Shown: one piece after another, positions 45,301 through 60,300 of the stretch | How the letters are laid out: the number at the start of each line of letters is the position of its first letter | Numbering within the stretch: position 1 is the first letter of the stretch | Assembly: GCA_914767715.1 (NCBI GenBank) | Contig: OU612068.1 | Location: 30,814,001 to 30,878,000 of the forward strand | Length of the DNA: 64,000 nt | Direction: 5' to 3' | DNA from: Membranipora membranacea | Taxonomy: Eukaryota > Bryozoa > Gymnolaemata > Cheilostomatida > Membraniporidae | Program-made: the position numbers and the translations under genes | Notes under the pieces: generated by a model | What the model was told of the DNA's origin: nothing | Database searches by the model: none | The model's input: the letters and a program-made list of their open reading frames with translations, nothing else

Positions 45301-48300
45301 GATAAGAGTATTGGAGACTTCCCTTACTTACCTACAATAACTTTTTTGGCGATGGAGACACGACAGTATCGACTGCGCTTGAATGGATGACATATGGCTA
45401 TGTACTGTTCTACAGTGAATTCTAGCACCAGCAGTGCACTCATATACTGAGCTGCCGTATAAAGAAGCGGCAGGAACTAAAATACAAATAATATGATGCA
45501 GATAATAAAATATAATATATATATATATACATATTTTATATAATTTATAAGTATAATGTAATACAATGAGAGATTCTGGGATATGATGATACTCTGGCTC
45601 CGACAGCATAAAGATTTCATTATAGCAACATACTATTGTAGAGTAGAGCAAGGAATTCCTCTGTGATACAAGGAAGGATCCTTATTTGTACAAGCTGATC
45701 GGAGATATAATTAGACTTATCTTGCCCTCATATCATTAATCATCATCAGGGTTTGCTGACCAATAATCTCATCAGTGAGAGTAATCTTCACACTGACATG
45801 CAACTAAGCTGCATTAGCTGCAAGGAAATGAGGGCCTCCCACTCATAATATCATAAACGCTGTCTTATGTTTGCTTGCGTTTTTCTCGAGTTGTGTTTGG
45901 TGATCTTTCTCTACATGTTTATAAATAATCTGATAGATTCCAGATCGTAAGTAGGTTAAGAGGTGAAGCTTCGTGGGAGTTGAAAAGCGAATCGAATGGA
46001 ATTTTGGGTGTTGAGAATCTCAGAAGAATTGCTTAAGTCTTCCGAATATCACTTTCTGTTATCCAGCTTAACTCCTTGGTTGATCTAACATAAAACCTCT
46101 GATTCTTATACTTCTAATCAATGCTTAGTCAATGAAGCAACTTAGTAAATTCTCAAACATTATAAACACATGGCACACAAGAAGGAGGCAGTTGGGAACC
46201 AGCTGATGCATTAAACATCCCTCTTGAATATTAGCTCTATATATTAGCTCTATACTAGGGAGAAAATTCAAAACCTCTTTAATAGTTGTTTTAGCTATCC
46301 GATAGTGATGAACTGGTACACATTCAAATGGCAGGGCTGGGCAGGCTGAGCGCTCATGTAGTGCCCTACACTCTGCTAAAGATGGCTGTGTTTATGTTTA
46401 ATGACTTCTATCATGTGCAACATGATCGTACCCACCTGACATATGACAGGATAATTGAGGAAGTCTATAGTAGTGAACCATTTACTGGCGCTGACAATGC
46501 TGTGTACGAGAAGGAAGACATTATCTGTTAGCGCCAGAGCTGCCATGTAACACCCTGAGCTGTTAATCATCTACAAATAACATCATATTTATCTAACAGT
46601 TCAATCATCGGTTCGGATCATTCAGCATTGTTGTATCTGTCTGGTTAAAACACCAGATAGATACGCCTAATTTCAAATTAGACTAGTTATTAATAGAGTT
46701 GTCCGGGCCTCCCAGGGGAACACCCTCGCTATTCCTGGCAAGTTTGGAATGACAGCAATCTCGCTAAGTTGTATTGTCTGTTAAATTGATGATTCTCAAG
46801 CCTAACATAGCTTTACATCTGGAGGATTGGCGGAGAAACCTGATGATGTCTTATTCTCTAATTGACAGTGATCAGTGATCACAGATTGTGTAACAAATAC
46901 CTGTCATTATAAATGCTGTCTAAATTTTAGGAGGACATCTGCAGTGAATTTATTGACATGTTAAATCAAGACTATCATTCTAGCCAAGCTTGTAATTCAG
47001 TTTCATTATATTTAATATATTATTATATAATTTTAAATCCACATAAGTGCTCTTGTAAGACCAGATCAAGGATATCTTAGTCCCAGGGTTATAATTATCA
47101 ATTGCATCAATTTTATGTTAGATGGCCGCACTAATCTCAATGTACAAGGTCACCAAAAATGACTATGGCGATGAACATATAATATCTGCCACTGTCAGAT
47201 GTAGATAGTGATGAAACAGCTGTTTTATTTGCATTTTGTCCATGACTGGCAAGATACATGTGCAAAAGTGAGAAAATGCTTTACTTTTCATAATTACAAA
47301 ATCTGACAGATGGCAACACTTCTGATCTTAGTCAATATATCCTTTCTGGAGACACTGATAAAACTGAAACGAAGGGGGGGGGGGGGTGTATTTTTCTATA
47401 TCTTAGGCTAATTTCATACTTTAAAGATTTGTTTGCCAGTGTCTGCTGCAAAGGTATGTTTGTTATCTTAGTTGAGGCAATAAAATCAAATTATCTAAGG
47501 GACATTGACTGTATTGAAATCCAACAAGTTGAAATGACATGAAAATCAACTTGTGATTTTATGCAACCCTATGTCAAATATATACTTTATCCTATTTACC
47601 GGGCTCTCCATCTGCACCACCTGGATCATCAGTTACGTACCTGTTTCTGTATCCACACGCAGAAGGCAAATGTATTAGCTGGTAATCCTATCAGATACCA
47701 GAGTATATAAGCATATGTCCCAACAAAGTCAAGTTGTGGATTCAAGGCTTTGATAAGTTCATCTTCATTTAATCCGACGGCTTGGTTCTTCTCTGTGTAA
47801 GTTGAGGAGTTGGTTATATTTTGGATACATGCTGTACATTGTGTCATCAGAGTTACTGACAGGTTATCTGCCCCTGTCGCAGGATTATACCCTATATCCA
47901 TGCTCAGAGTGGGTGGTTAGTCGAGCTCAGTATATATAACAGCTGAAGTGGTGAAAGCAGACAGGGATATTACTTATTGATCCTGGTTATTTGTTGTTCA
48001 ATTCTCTAATTTTGCTCCTCTGGTCATAGTGTGTCCATCAAAATATGGAGAAGCTTGTTTTCGAGACAAATAGGGAGTTCATTGGTCGAGTAGACTATGC
48101 TCAAATAAGACGCTAGAAGCACCTGCTGAAGTTGTGGTCAGTGTGACATTCCAACAAGACAGTCAGCTAAAATTTGATAAAATAGATGATATATAAGACT
48201 ACAGTGCCATGCCATTATTCTAAGGTTGATGCTCGATAGATAGGGTGGGTGGTTCGCTGCACCTGTCATATCCTAGGCTGACAGTGACATCCTCTCAGCC

Positions 48301-51300
48301 TCAGTGAATAACCTCGCGCAGGTAAATAAAGGTGTGCGATACAAGGGCTTGTCGTTCTAATCAAGGTAACTCACGAAGCACATTTTGCGTTTGTAATAAA
48401 ATACTGACAGAAATTTTGGGGATGCCAAATCGGCTTTGTCTTTGATTGATTTTGAATGCTATCACTTACCAAGGTGCTACATCAGAACAAATACAATTTA
48501 TAGATGAGTTGAACCCTCACATTAGTCAAAGTGTCACTAACCAATAGACATAGGGGCCCACAGTTGAACACCATTATTACAGTAGGTCGATGGTATGTCA
48601 TTATCAAGTAACACAAGGTTCGGAGGAAGGAGGCACTCACAAAATTTTAAATATACCTGCTGAGGAGACCCTACAATCTTTGTTCAGCAAATTTTGGAAA
48701 CAAAAGCAGGCATAAAGGTGTGAGTTGAAAAATCAATAGGGACACAAAAACCTGGTATGTATCAAAGGTTAGCTGACCAGGCATTACTCAGTTTGCAATC
48801 TCCAAATTATAACTCACAGCTGATGCCTACTGGTGGACAATTATCCCAAAACTGTTAATTTTGATTATGCATCAGATGCAGGCACTTGTTTTTTGCTTCA
48901 GAGAACAGTATTACACGATGGAGATAATATGATAATAACATACCCCATGCTCAAATATAACATAAGTATAGGCGTAGAATCTTTAAGTTCACTACTCACC
49001 AATAGTGTGTTATGGTTATAAATGTTAAGCCTGTCAACTTGTGTCAGACCAGTTGTCTGAGTCTCAATTATAGCCGTTCTAATTCATGTTTTGTGTGTCT
49101 ATGACATAATAATCACTTAAATTGGTCTTTTATTGGCCAGTATTATATTTGTCCAAAAGATCTTTTCTTACACCAGATTGGATTTACTTTAGTAGCTGCT
49201 GCCTTTACAACTGAGTGTCACCCAGTTTCAAATTAATAATCAGCAAATCGCAAAAACACAACTCTTGTCGAAATGCTTAATCTAACCCTGCAGAAAACTT
49301 AAAAGTAAAACCATTTGTATGCAGTTATCGGTTGTGAGCCAACAGTAGCGCTCCTGAGAGCGAGCAAGCAAACCTAGAGATTCTAATCGATGCACATTAT
49401 TTGTCCCAGCGTTGGCGTCAATGAAAGAAAGCATAAGCAATACACAATGCAGTGTACTTACTTTTATTCGTTTGTCCCGAAGTATGCCTTGATATTCTAA
49501 AGGTCCAAATAAGAACACTAATCATAGACGCAGTCTGAAGAGCTCATCCAAATGCACAGCAGCTCACAGTACCTGTCCGTAGCTGTATGAAATGATTCTG
49601 ATTATAGTAATGGCACTGGTCTTGTGCCAGTGAATATAAATGTAATCATTGAGTGTTATGTAATAGGGTAGTTGAAAGTACATTATCATCACTGCAATCA
49701 TCCTACCTAAAATAGCACACATCAATCCTCTCAGAGATTTTGATGGCTTCTATTGTACCAGGAGGTCACTGATAGTACCCGGAAAAGACATTTAGTGGTT
49801 TGCTACTTGAATAAACAATCAGGAAACTACTCTCCACTCTCTGTATTCGTATATAATCCATATATTGTTATCTTTTCTCATGCTGTTATTCCTGTCATTC
49901 AAAGTTAGTAACTCCTCATTCCTTCATATAATATGTAATTATAGGGCGCCGGCAACCATAACATGCTACAATATGTAGCGACATAGAAAAAAGGCAAGCA
50001 TCACAATGATTATTATTGAACCAGGTGATTCTTTATTTATCAGCTCTGAAATACCTTCACATGTACGCAATAATGCTCCAATTGAATATATGACCTGAGA
50101 AATGAATAATATATAATATATAAATGGATAAATATAATACATCAATATACAAAAACAATGATAACAGGAAGCAGGGTCAACAAATACTGAGAAAGCAGTT
50201 TATTGTATTTTAAGGAGTTGTCCTCTGAATAAGCAAGGTGAGATAACTCCCATTAAGAATCAGAGTTGTGCACATCTGGCACATCAAGTTAAATGTCAGT
50301 AGGTGGGAAGATATTGTGATTTGACTGATGTGGGTGTTTTATTTTTCTATACAGACCGAGATTACGAGCCTTCAATGGGATCCTACAGGGCACATGTTGA
50401 TGACTACTGGGGCGTCATGTAATGCCCTTAAAGTATGGCAGCTTGGATTTGATAGCCTGCAGTTGGTACATAGTCTACAGCATGAATCGCCTGTGACATG
50501 TTCCTTATGGTACCCGCTGGATAATATCACTGAGAAGACAAGACTTGTGCTTGCTAGGTAAGTACCATAAGTACACAAATCTCAGGTAGGTCCAACTACC
50601 ACCCTGGAAAGCAGCAGCTCCATCAATTTGTCCAAGTGTTTGGAAAAAACAGGTGGTCTATGATCATGATCAACAGTGAGCTATAATATGAATTACTGAG
50701 ATCAACACATCGTACTTTGTGACTTTCCTTTGCGTGTCTGGAAGAAGAAATCATATCAGTAATAGTTGTTATGATTTGTTACAGTGGTTCTGCTGAGGGA
50801 TTAGTGAAGGTTTGGTCCTTACCTCAGCTGTCTAGTGGAGATCTTCTACCTAAACCCCGCGGTCTGGCCTCCGACCACTCACAGGTATAATACTACAGAC
50901 AACATTCATATAAACCTAACACGCTTGTACACCTCACAGCCATATACATGGCAATGCTATTCCCAGAATGATTTGATCAATTGTCTTTTTGTCTAGACTG
51001 AGGAGAGATGGGCTGTTGTTAGAAGCAAGCACCCAGCTGCGGTGCACACATCCAATGCCCCTCGCTCGCCTAAAGGCAAACCTGGAGGATATCGGCTACA
51101 CATGACACTAAGAGGACATCATAGGAAGATAACATGTCTGCAATTTTCACCTAATGGACTCATGTTATCTAGCGGCTGTAGCAGTGGATGGATGAATATC
51201 TGGTCTCTTAATGTGAGTTGATAGAGTAATGACAGGCTAAGGGTAATATTGTCCGTCCAGCTGTCTAGTCTTTGATAGTCTTATAAGATAGCAAATAATG

Positions 51301-54300
51301 CAACACTATGTGAAGCTTTCACTACATTTGTGTTATTTAAAAAACCATTGATGCACATTGTTGTTGAAGTACATTAATTGGATAAGATGATGGTTCTGAA
51401 ATAATATGATTTTGATGTTGCAGGATGAGAGTGTCCTACAGACATCTATATTTGGTGGCTCAATCTGCCAGCTGCTCTGGTTTGGTATCAAATCATCAAA
51501 AGCATCACTGGCTGTCTGCTTTGGTCGCAGTACGGTGAGTCACAATTAAATTAAAACTTCAAAGTTAAAAATAGATGTAATGGTATTTTCTTGCGTTACA
51601 CCAATTAGTGTAATGGTTTAATTTGAATCTGTCTGGTTTTGTGCAATCATTGCGCTTATAATCAACAATACAAAATTAGGTAATGATCGTGTGTCATCCC
51701 AATGGTTTGTTACAGACAGTGAAGATTCTACATTATAGTATGGATAATTTTGAGAATAACAGGATAACAGCTGTATGTCGTAAATCTCTGAGAGCACAAC
51801 GTCAACAAACCCTACCCATCAATCAAACTCCATGTCTGCAGGTAGGTGGATACATCCTGTGATGAATATCTGGGTTCTCGCCAAGCTTAGAGCTAGTGAT
51901 GTAGTAACCGACCCGACTCAGAAACGGCTCTAAATCAGAACTTCAAATGACCGCGAAAATATGGTAGAGGGCTTATACTTCAGAAGTCAAGCCATATTGC
52001 TTGGCTGCACATTATGTGAATAGGTTGCCAAAACCTTTTTGCATACACATCGGTTCATGAGTGTATTACTCATATCCATATTTAGATTAAGCCAGGAACT
52101 TTATATAATAATAATCCAAACTTGCTCCAGCACTGTTCTAGTTCCCAACTCGAACCATCAGTTTTAGGTGCTAAGTTATGGCGCCACTGTGATATAAAAT
52201 CTTTGTCCTCAGTTTTGTCGAAACAGATTGTTGATAAAGAGCTCGACAGTCTGTGTCATGTGAGTTATCACTCAACCATCATACCCTACTGTCTCTTATT
52301 ACAGGGCTTCCTTAATCTGCTACCACAGCTGTTACAGACTCAGTTCTCCTATGAGAAGCCTCTAGTTACTAACGGGGACCAGCTTGTACACAGCCCGTTC
52401 CTCAGGAGTTTGACCTCTATAACTCTAGGGCTCAAGCTTATTGATGCTTTATGTCTGGAACCCAGACCTATACATGAGCTAGTCAGTACAGGTAAGATTA
52501 AGCGTGTATAATCGCCACTTTACTTTTTTTGCCGATGTGCTATTAATATTTTATCCCCCTTGAGCTTCGTACTCTAATAAGTGTTAGCCCACATCATTGG
52601 CAGGCAGGATTCATGCCCTATGGCTTTAGAATATGAGCGTTTCCGATTATAATCATAGTCAATATTGTCTGGTTTGTTGCTCTCAGACTCTTACACTCTA
52701 TCAATCCTATCAACACTCATGCTGCGTGTTGTTTTAGCAGGATGAGCTCGCCCATATTGACAACAAAGCAATTACTTCATTACTTGTAAACATGCTATTT
52801 GTAGGTCACTGAGCAAAAGCACTCAATATGATAACATGATTGTGGAAATGAGAATTAACACGCATTACATGGCGTCCAATTCTGCAAAGGAGACATGACT
52901 TGTGTATCTGTATTTTTACTGAAATAATCAAGAGCTGTTTCAAAATATGACATGGATATTTTACAACTATTTTCTTTGTGCTTTATTTGTCAATAAATTA
53001 AAAGCTATGATATTGCCTCTGTGCCGATATGTTTCCTGTAAAATTGATACCTCTTAAAGTTGACTTGTTACCACTGGTGTGACCAACGACTGAGAGAGAT
53101 CATTGGTATGACAATGATGACGTAATAATGTACATAGCTGTGATTTGATATGATTATAGATGAGGAGCAGATGGAGCCGTTGGCTGACTGGCAGTGGTTA
53201 TATTCATATTATCAGGCTATGGCTGCCTCCGAAGCTCTGTGTAATAAGAAGCCTCTCCCACCCTCTCTTACACATGGATTAGATCCTGTGAGTCAGTGTG
53301 TTCGTTACCTCAATGTGTCCTCTGCCCCCATAAACCAAAATCATATTTACTCAGTTTGATCAAATTATGGTCTTTCTTTACATTTAGTAACCCGATTTCT
53401 CTTACCAATTGACTGCATGATTCACTATTTTGGTATTGTTTGTAGTCCAGTACAGATTCGAGGACATGGGATACACTGAAGGATTCACAGATAGTACAGT
53501 GGTCTACACAATCTCCAGAGGACTGGTGTCTAGGTGGTAAATCTAATGTGTATATGTGGGGTAGTGGTAGACATGGACAGCTATGTGAGGCTGGTAGAGC
53601 TGTACTCAACCCAACCATCGCTCCATCTTTCTCTCTAGCTAAACAGGTACTCACCACATGTATATATTGAATTATCGAAAGTGATACATTCCACCCCTAT
53701 TATTTGTTTCTTTGGTACATAGGCTATAGGTTGTTTTAAAGTTGTCTTCTCTTGATGCTCTTATTCATTAATAAGTGTGGTGTAGCAGTAGTGGAGTATC
53801 TTGGCTGGAGATATTTCCTAGCATACCAACTTTTAATACCTATTTTGTGTTTTTTCTACTTACCAGGTGATCTGTGGGCAGAACTGTACGTTTGTACTAC
53901 AAGGTAGTGGTACTATCTTAGCCTGTGGAGAGGGGAGTTATGGGAGACTGGGTCAGGGTAACTCTGACGATCTACATCAACTGGCACCCATCACTGCATT
54001 ACAAGGTTAGTCACCAAGTATCACTTCTTAGTAACAGCACAGACATAGTAAGTGTGCTGGAAAACGGATGAGACAATAATATAGGATTGCCTGAGCTAGT
54101 TCATTAGGTCGTAGATTTTTTTTATGAAAAGAGTCTTACCTGCCATCCTTCAAAGAAAATTAAGCTTACTTTGAGCATGTGTAACTGATCCTCCAGCCGG
54201 AAAATACTCTTCTGCTACCTATATTGAGCTGAGTCTATACCATAAACCAAAGCTCTAGGACAACAGCCCGTATCATTAACAGTTCCCAATGTTTTAGGTT

Positions 54301-57300
54301 ACATAATAACACAGATGTCCACGTCGGTGGGATCAGATGGACACAGTCTGGCTCTAGCTGAGAGTGGTGAGGTGTTCAGCTGGGGAGATGGAGATTACGG
54401 TAAACTAGGACACGGTAATAGTGATAGGCAGAGACGTCCTAAGCAGATAGACTCACTCTCTGGGGAAGATGTCATTCAGGTATATTACTATCATCATGTT
54501 CTATTGTGTGTAACAGATATTGAGAGCTAAGACTGTCTACAATATACACCTGTCAGCATTGGTTTCATACTGTAACTCTGTGAGTCTGACTAGAAACAGA
54601 GCGAGTTTCCCTTGAGTTTCACATGCAATTATCTGTCGGTGGAGCCGTATAGTTTGATTTCCGGTGCTTGAAATGTTTGCTTTTTGACAGGTGGCCTGTG
54701 GATTTAAGCACAGCGCTGTGGTAACTGCCTCTGGCTCTTTGTTCACATTTGGTAATGGTGACTATGGGAGGTTAGGACACGGATCTACTATCAACAAGAA
54801 GATACCGGAGAAAGTACACATAGATAGATCAGTCGGTCAGGTGTGTATCAACCTTACTCAATAAGGAATTAAATAGTTTAGCAGAATAGGTACTGGAAAC
54901 CAAATTGTTTATTCTGAATGTTTCATTTTATTAAAATTTTACAGTCTAAGGTTGTTATCATTAACAAACTGTCACTATTTGGGAGTTTTACTTATACCAC
55001 TTTGTCTGATGTTGCAGGTATCTTGTGGATTGAATCACACACTTGCACTGTCTGTAGATGGTAACACAGTGTGGGCGTTCGGTGATGGAGATTATGGTAA
55101 ATTAGGTCTCGGTAACACTGCTGCTGAAACTAAACCTGTAATAGTCACCAAACTTAACGATGTCGGCATCAAGAAACTCGCAGCCGGGACCCATTTCTCT
55201 GTCGCTCTGAGCAAATCTGGAGTTGTGTACTCCTGGGGACAAGGTAAACTCTCATACTACAAACTATGAACTTGGTCATGACACGCTCTGCTTTGTAAAT
55301 CACTGCATGTGTTTTTTTGTGGTTGATAAAGGAAAATCATAACATTTTTAGAAGGTTTTACTATATATTTAACCAGACTAGTATAAACAAATTGTTTACA
55401 CATAACAGATTCCCTTTTATGGACCATTCCACTTTTATTCTCCCTTTATGTACCCATTTGGTGTAATATATTAATATTCTGTAGATCGGCTAAGTGGACA
55501 CAGCGAGACCGTGAGATCTAAGCCAGCACCTCAGCCTATAAGTACACTATCAGGACACTTTATAGAAGATATCGCTGTGGGAGCAGAGCATACACTGGCT
55601 GTTACTAGTGATGGTGATGTGTTCGGCTGGGGTAATAATGCTGATGGTCAGCTCGGGCTCGGCCATACAAACACAGTCAGAACTCCTCAACTAATCACCT
55701 CACTCAGCGGAAAGGGTATCAGAAAGGTGACTTATAACTCTCTACACTTTCCTTGAGATAAGATTTTATTTCCCTGATAGGTCATAGATGGGTACTTTTG
55801 AGCACTCAAATAAAAATAATATTAGATTTTATTGGCTTTGGATTTATACCAAAAATTATTTTAAAAACGTGAAATTTAGTACGGTTAGATTTGAGTTCTG
55901 TTGTCTAGATAGACAAAGTACCATAACTCCAGAAGTGAACTCAAGTTGATTGGAGGAGAATTCAGTGTTTCTTTCCACAGACTCATCTTACCCCCATTAT
56001 ATACATAATACATTATACATTATATACATTATACTTTATGTACATTATAAACATTATATATATTATACAGGTATCAGCGGGTAGAAGTCACTCATCAGCT
56101 TGTGTTATATCATCTAATGATGAGACAGTGAGTGATTCTCTCTCTGCTCCTACTACCGCAGTACCTGATCAGTATACAGCTCTACAGGGTATCTCATATA
56201 AACATCTACATAGTCGTCTACTACTACTCAATAACTTCTCTAATGTAGTCTATAACAGCTGGAGATTCCTCAATCTACAACCTGACTCTGTATGTACTTA
56301 TCTATATACTTTCCCAGCTGTGCATTGTGTGTCAATGTGGTGATAACTTTTATTCAAATCATGTCCACAACCGCAGTAGTTGAGCCAATTGAATAATGCT
56401 GTCAGAATTTAACTCTCTACATACAGTGGAGTTATTGTTTGATGTGTAAGATACATTTAGCTGACTGTTACTTCGATTATTATAATATTTGGTACCATGA
56501 TAACTTATATCACCTCACTATTTCAGGAGGATCTGGGCCTATTTAACAGTGGAGAGAAGGCAATTACCTCACCTTCAGTTCGCTCGGTCCTCTCACCTAG
56601 AGTTTTCTCCCTCCCTCTTGTGAGAACTATCGGTAAGACAATGGTGCAAGGGAAGAACTACGGTCCACAGATTACAGTCAAGCGTATCGCTGGATCTGGG
56701 TAAGTCTATACATGGCTTTTATCCTGAGGTCTGATGGAGGTGCAATTGTAGATACTGAATTCATAACCACACATTGTTTATTGGTAGGTTAAAAGCATAA
56801 ATAAAATCAGTACAGGTTAGATAGTAACATTGATATCACTGAGGCACATGACAGCGACAGTCATCACAGCATTTTGTGTCTCCGGGACAGTCAAAGTCGT
56901 CTCTACATTCCACATCGGGTGAAAGCGCACATGTGAGGATCTCAAATCTGCCGCCTACTGGTGCTGGACAGTTACCAGGCTTGCCTGCTTCTGCAAATTA
57001 GAGGTTTTAGAAAAATGTGGAAAAGATATCTAACTATTGAAAGGATACAATGGTATGCAAATTAAGCTGGATGATAACATATAATACAAGAATATTAAGT
57101 AAAAAGGATTAGTAAAGGATTTAGCGTTCAAATACTCAAGTCCCAGTCTCACCACCTGCTTGTATGTTGACTGAAAAATTCTATGAAGGAGAGGTATACA
57201 TCCGAGGGTGCTGGGGGCTGGAACAATCAACAATGAAAGCTCCCCCAGTGGGACGCAAACCCACAACTCCTGCGGCACTAATCGCCTGGCAGAGAATTGC

Positions 57301-60300
57301 GCCATCTCGCCATCTCGCCATCCCCAAAAAAGAATGGGTCGATGGCGCTAATTAGATAGCCATGTATTAGATAGCTATGTATGGATATCAAATGAAGTTG
57401 GCTGTTTTTATTGACATACCTGTTTGACGCAATGCTAACAAAAGCACCAGAAATGTTAGATAAGTAATCTTTATGATGTTTGATGATAGATTGATATTAA
57501 AGTTATCCATGTGAACAGTTTAAGTAACTTGGTTTATTTATACATCTGTTGACATATTTACGTAATTTGACTTTGAGGAACAACTACCCTGAAGGAGCAT
57601 CAAATTGATTGATTTAGTAAAAAATTTAGTTGTTATAAAACAGTATATTGGTTCTGCAATTGGAGGAGTAGCCTAATAGTGCCACTGTCAAATCGATGAA
57701 CTCCCTCCAGGAAGAGGGAGTTCATTGGTCAAATCTGGCACAGTTTTTTTTGTGTGGTTCGACTGTAGTATAACTTTTGCCAAACCCAGCTTTGAGATTT
57801 ACAATATTAATTGAGAGCCTTTATTTTAAATATCCAATGTTCTCATCATCTTCCTCACCTCCTGTATTTTCTGATTACAGTCGCAAGAAGCCAAAGACGA
57901 TATTCTCTCAGATATCCAATCAGGTAGTGAAGCTCCGCCCAGCTGACCTCAGACTTCCTGCTCGAGCGTGGAAAGTGAAGCTTATAGGAGAGGGGGCGGA
58001 TGATGCTGGGGGTGTGTTTGATGATACAATCACCGAGATGTGTCAGGAGTTAGAAACAGGGGTTTGTCAGTTACTCATACCAACCCCTAACTCACTGAAT
58101 GATATTGGCTATAACAGAGACAGGTATGTCTATGCCATATCCCTGATAAATCACTTAACATGAGAATCGATAACGCTACAAATTCATATGTGTTTAATCC
58201 ATTGAACTTGTAAATGGTATCATATATTCATCTTTTCACCTGCACTTGGAGTTGCTCCTCCAAATGCTGGTATAAACTTTTTGCTCTCCGCTATTTATAA
58301 AGAGCAACACCTCTTTTGGAAAATTTACCACTTCTTCTAATGAATATATATGAATGTTTGTAGATATTTGCTGAACCCTCGTCTGACTGGTGATGTACAC
58401 ATGCAGCAGCAGTTTAAGTTTCTGGGTATTCTGTTGGGAGTAGCTGTGAGGACTAAGAAGCCTTTAGATCTTCACCTGGCTCCGGCAATCTGGAAGCTCC
58501 TGGCGGGTATGTCTCTATCCCCTGATGATGTGGAGGAGTATGATGTTTTATATATGAGCAGCCTGAGAGGTATCAGAGATATAGATGAGGAGGGAGTTAC
58601 TGAACACAACTTCCATGATGTAAGTATAACCATATCTACTCCTGATACCAAGTACCACTGACAGTGTGGATGAAGGAAATACAGCATGTATTAGTCATAA
58701 TATCTCAGATATCTCTGACCGTACGTGTTTGTATGTTTAACTGGTAGCTTTTCATCCGAAAATGCTTACATTTACTGTGAGAATGGATTGAGAGATTGAT
58801 AAGATAATATTTTCTACATGTACTGAGTTTTAAAACTGTAGCATTTATTCTTCTTTGTTTTCCAGGTTATACCGCTGACATGTTTTGAGGGTCAGGGATC
58901 AGATGATAAGTATGTACCTATAGTACCAGGAGGTAAAAATATACCTCTAACCTTCCATAACAGGAAGGAGTATGTGGAGAGAGCTCTTATATACAGAATG
59001 AACGAGTTCAACCAACAGGTTTGTCCTTCATTCTTTGAGATAATCCCCTGATATCTTTATTTATGAACTAGAGAAGTGAAGCTTTTTTACAGGAGGACAA
59101 ATCTGGCTACTTTTCATAACCTTAAAATAGCAAAATTTCTGGCTAGCTAACATTTACACAAACTTAGAAGACAATCTTTAAGCTAGCTAAACTAAGCTCT
59201 AGCTAATATTTACTCTTCCGTTGTGAATTAATTAATGTATCATTTGTCAAGCAGGAACTTGTGACGACAAGTTGAAGCTCTGTGTGATACACTACGAACT
59301 ATCTGGTTGTGTAAATGTTTCTGATGTTGTGTATCCGACAGGCCGCTGCGGTGAGACAGGGGATGGCGTCTATAATACCAGTACCTATACTAACACTGTA
59401 CACAGCAGAGAGATTAGAACAGCTTGTATGTGGTATACCTGATGTATCTGTCAGCTTACTGAAACAAGTAGCAAGGTATGAGTAATATCACATAACAATA
59501 CCTTTATATTTATAATACTAAGTATTTAATAACCCTCATCTCAGGCATTAGTCAGGGTCACAATTGTTTTTACATATTTTTAATTGTGACTGTTCAATAT
59601 CACCCTTTTGCGCTTGTTTAAAATCAATCTTACATGTCTTTATTTTACTATTTAATTATTTACTTCTATTATACTAAAATTATTATTATTATTATTAATA
59701 CTTTTATTATGCTATGCTATGATGTCATGGTTGTATACGTGTATGATTAATATTGCAGATATCGGGAGATAGATGAGAGTCACAGGTTGATTCAGTGGTT
59801 ATGGCAGACATTAGAATCATTCACTAATCCTGAGAGAATACTCTTCCTTAGATTCGTATGTGGAAGATCAAGATTACCAGTCAACATTACTGATATCGGT
59901 CAAAGGCTTCAGATTATAAGAGTCGATAAGGTAATCACTGTTACTGAATTTCAAATTTAAGTTTTCAATCTCTAACTTTACCAGCTTTCAGATAAGCAGT
60001 TTGTACCCCATTCATTCCGTGTTATTTCTGTTGCGCTAACATAGACAGGAGGTTTTAGCAATACGGAGCTTAACTATGTGTAAGAATTCAGCTCGGGAAA
60101 TTGTCTCTGATTTTAGCCTGCGGATTCGCTGCCGACATCGCAGACATGCTTCTTCCAGCTAAGAATACCTAATTATACGAGTCAGCAGGCTATGGCCGAT
60201 AAGCTGAGATACGCTATACTTAACTGTCGCAGTATAGATATGGATAACTACATGCTCACCAGAAATACTGACAATGCTATGGAAATAGAAGAAGATGAAC

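Noticed and set aside
49282-49518. Minus-strand frame upstream of the nested GPCR as its first exon
   Set aside because: The GPCR already has an ATG, N-terminus and TM1 in exon 47901-47641, and no matching splice frame was found.
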